Positions 6,233-6,805 of a stretch of 6,805 nt of DNA are shown here, piece after piece. A program made the translations under genes and the position numbers. The stretch lies in contig PWLT01000336.1 of the NCBI GenBank assembly GCA_003558415.1, positions 1 to 6,805 of the forward strand, given 5' to 3'. A model generated the notes under the pieces. The model was not told the DNA's origin. It was given only the letters and a program-made list of their open reading frames with translations, and ran no database searches. Every line of letters starts with the position of its first letter. Position 1 is the stretch's first letter. This DNA comes from Hyphomicrobiales bacterium (lineage in GTDB: Bacteria; Pseudomonadota; Alphaproteobacteria; Rhodobacterales; Rhodobacteraceae).

Positions 6233-6805
6233 ATGCCGCATCCAGACACCGTCTCGGCGCCACAGGGACAGCCGGGCGGACCTGCCTATGTGATCGACGA
6301 GATGATCTCGGCCAAATCCATCGCCGCGCGCGTCGAGCATCTGGCGCGCGAGATCACCAACCATTTCCGGGGCACCGACAAGCTGGTGGTGGTGGGGCTG
6401 CTGCGCGGATCCTTCGTGTTCATCGCCGATCTGGTGCGCGAGCTCGATCTGCCGGTGGAGGTCGATTTCCTCGAAGCCTCCTCCTATGGCAACGCGATGA
6501 AATCCTCGCGCGAAGTGCGCATCCTCAAGGATCTGCGCGGCGGGATCGGCGGGCGCGACGTGCTGGTGGTCGAGGATATCGTCGATACCGGCTTCACGCT
6601 GCAACATGTCGTGCGCCTGCTGAAAAGCCGCGAGCCGCGGCGGCTGGAGGTCTGCGCGCTGCTCGACAAGCCCTCGCGGCGCGAGGTCGACATCCGCGCC
6701 ACCTGGACGGGTTTCGAGATCCCCGATGAATTCGTCGTGGGCTACGGCATCGATTACGCGCAGCGCAACCGCAACCTGCCCCATATCGGCAAGGTGACAT
6801 TCATC
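6233..6805 (+). CDS. hpt: Hypoxanthine phosphoribosyltransferase (3' end outside the window)
   Basis: Purine salvage enzyme that joins hypoxanthine (and usually guanine) to PRPP, giving IMP or GMP plus pyrophosphate, in the cytoplasm. The 191 codons present run to the window edge without a stop. E. coli-type Hpt is about 178 residues, and the text reaches the usual end region NLPHIGKV, so only a few codons are probably missing. Motifs are the pyrophosphate loop GLLRGSFVF (55-63), the flexible-loop segment EASSYGN (81-87), the PRPP-binding signature [12 protein letters not shown] (112-123), the purine-contacting K146 in LLDKPSRR and F161 in [18 protein letters not shown]. The ATG at 6233 has AAGGGGG at 6222-6228. 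M24 (base 6302) aligns nearer the E. coli start but lacks a comparable ribosome-binding sequence, so a roughly 20-residue Pro/Gly-rich N-terminal extension is likely real. It is divergent from the COQ10/RatA-like gene. Confidence 0.95.
   Translation, partial: MPHPDTVSAPQGQPGGPAYVIDEMISAKSIAARVEHLAREITNHFRGTDKLVVVGLLRGSFVFIADLVRELDLPVEVDFLEASSYGNAMKSSREVRILKDLRGGIGGRDVLVVEDIVDTGFTLQHVVRLLKSREPRRLEVCALLDKPSRREVDIRATWTGFEIPDEFVVGYGIDYAQRNRNLPHIGKVTFI

Noticed and set aside
6164..6784. Upstream in-frame extension of the COQ10/RatA-like protein
   Set aside because: The extension is antisense to hpt. Family signature residues begin just after the ATG at 6163, which has its own ribosome-binding site.

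Overview
The window is GC-rich, tightly packed bacterial chromosome. Its gene content and order (thymidylate kinase, DNA polymerase III delta', TatD hydrolase, MBL-fold hydrolase, AEC transporter), together with a COQ10/RatA-like protein and GC-biased third codon positions, point to an alphaproteobacterium, most likely Rhodobacterales. The lineage is an inference from protein style and synteny; there is no rRNA or other phylogenetic marker to prove it.

Layout. Bases 1-4401 read as one plus-strand operon. It holds the last codons of an upstream gene (to 50), tmk (53-712), holB (709-1854), tatD (1864-2670), a PhnP-like metallo-beta-lactamase-fold hydrolase (2670-3467) and a ten-helix AEC-family permease (3472-4401). 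The junctions are +2, -4, +9, -1 and +4 bases, so translational coupling is likely throughout. The first three complete genes supply dTTP precursor, the replicase clamp loader and a nucleic-acid-processing hydrolase. The last two have no assigned substrate. After a 61-base gap a GlxA-type regulator (DJ-1/PfpI domain plus AraC HTH, 4463-5491) is read in the same direction.

Bases 5492-5698 are a convergent intergenic region. An imperfect palindrome of about 108 bases (5489-5596) overlaps the regulator's stop codon and looks like a dispersed repeat or MITE-like element. A small stem-loop lies just beyond the facing gene. The minus strand then carries a COQ10/RatA-like START-domain protein (6163 down to 5699). 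It is divergent, across 69 bases, from hpt (6233 to the window edge), a purine salvage phosphoribosyltransferase with a recognisable sigma70-type promoter.

Overall this is ordinary housekeeping chromosome. I see no phage, CRISPR, defence or biosynthetic system. The items most worth a second look are the palindromic element touching the regulator's stop codon and the divergent metal-site residues of the PhnP-like hydrolase.
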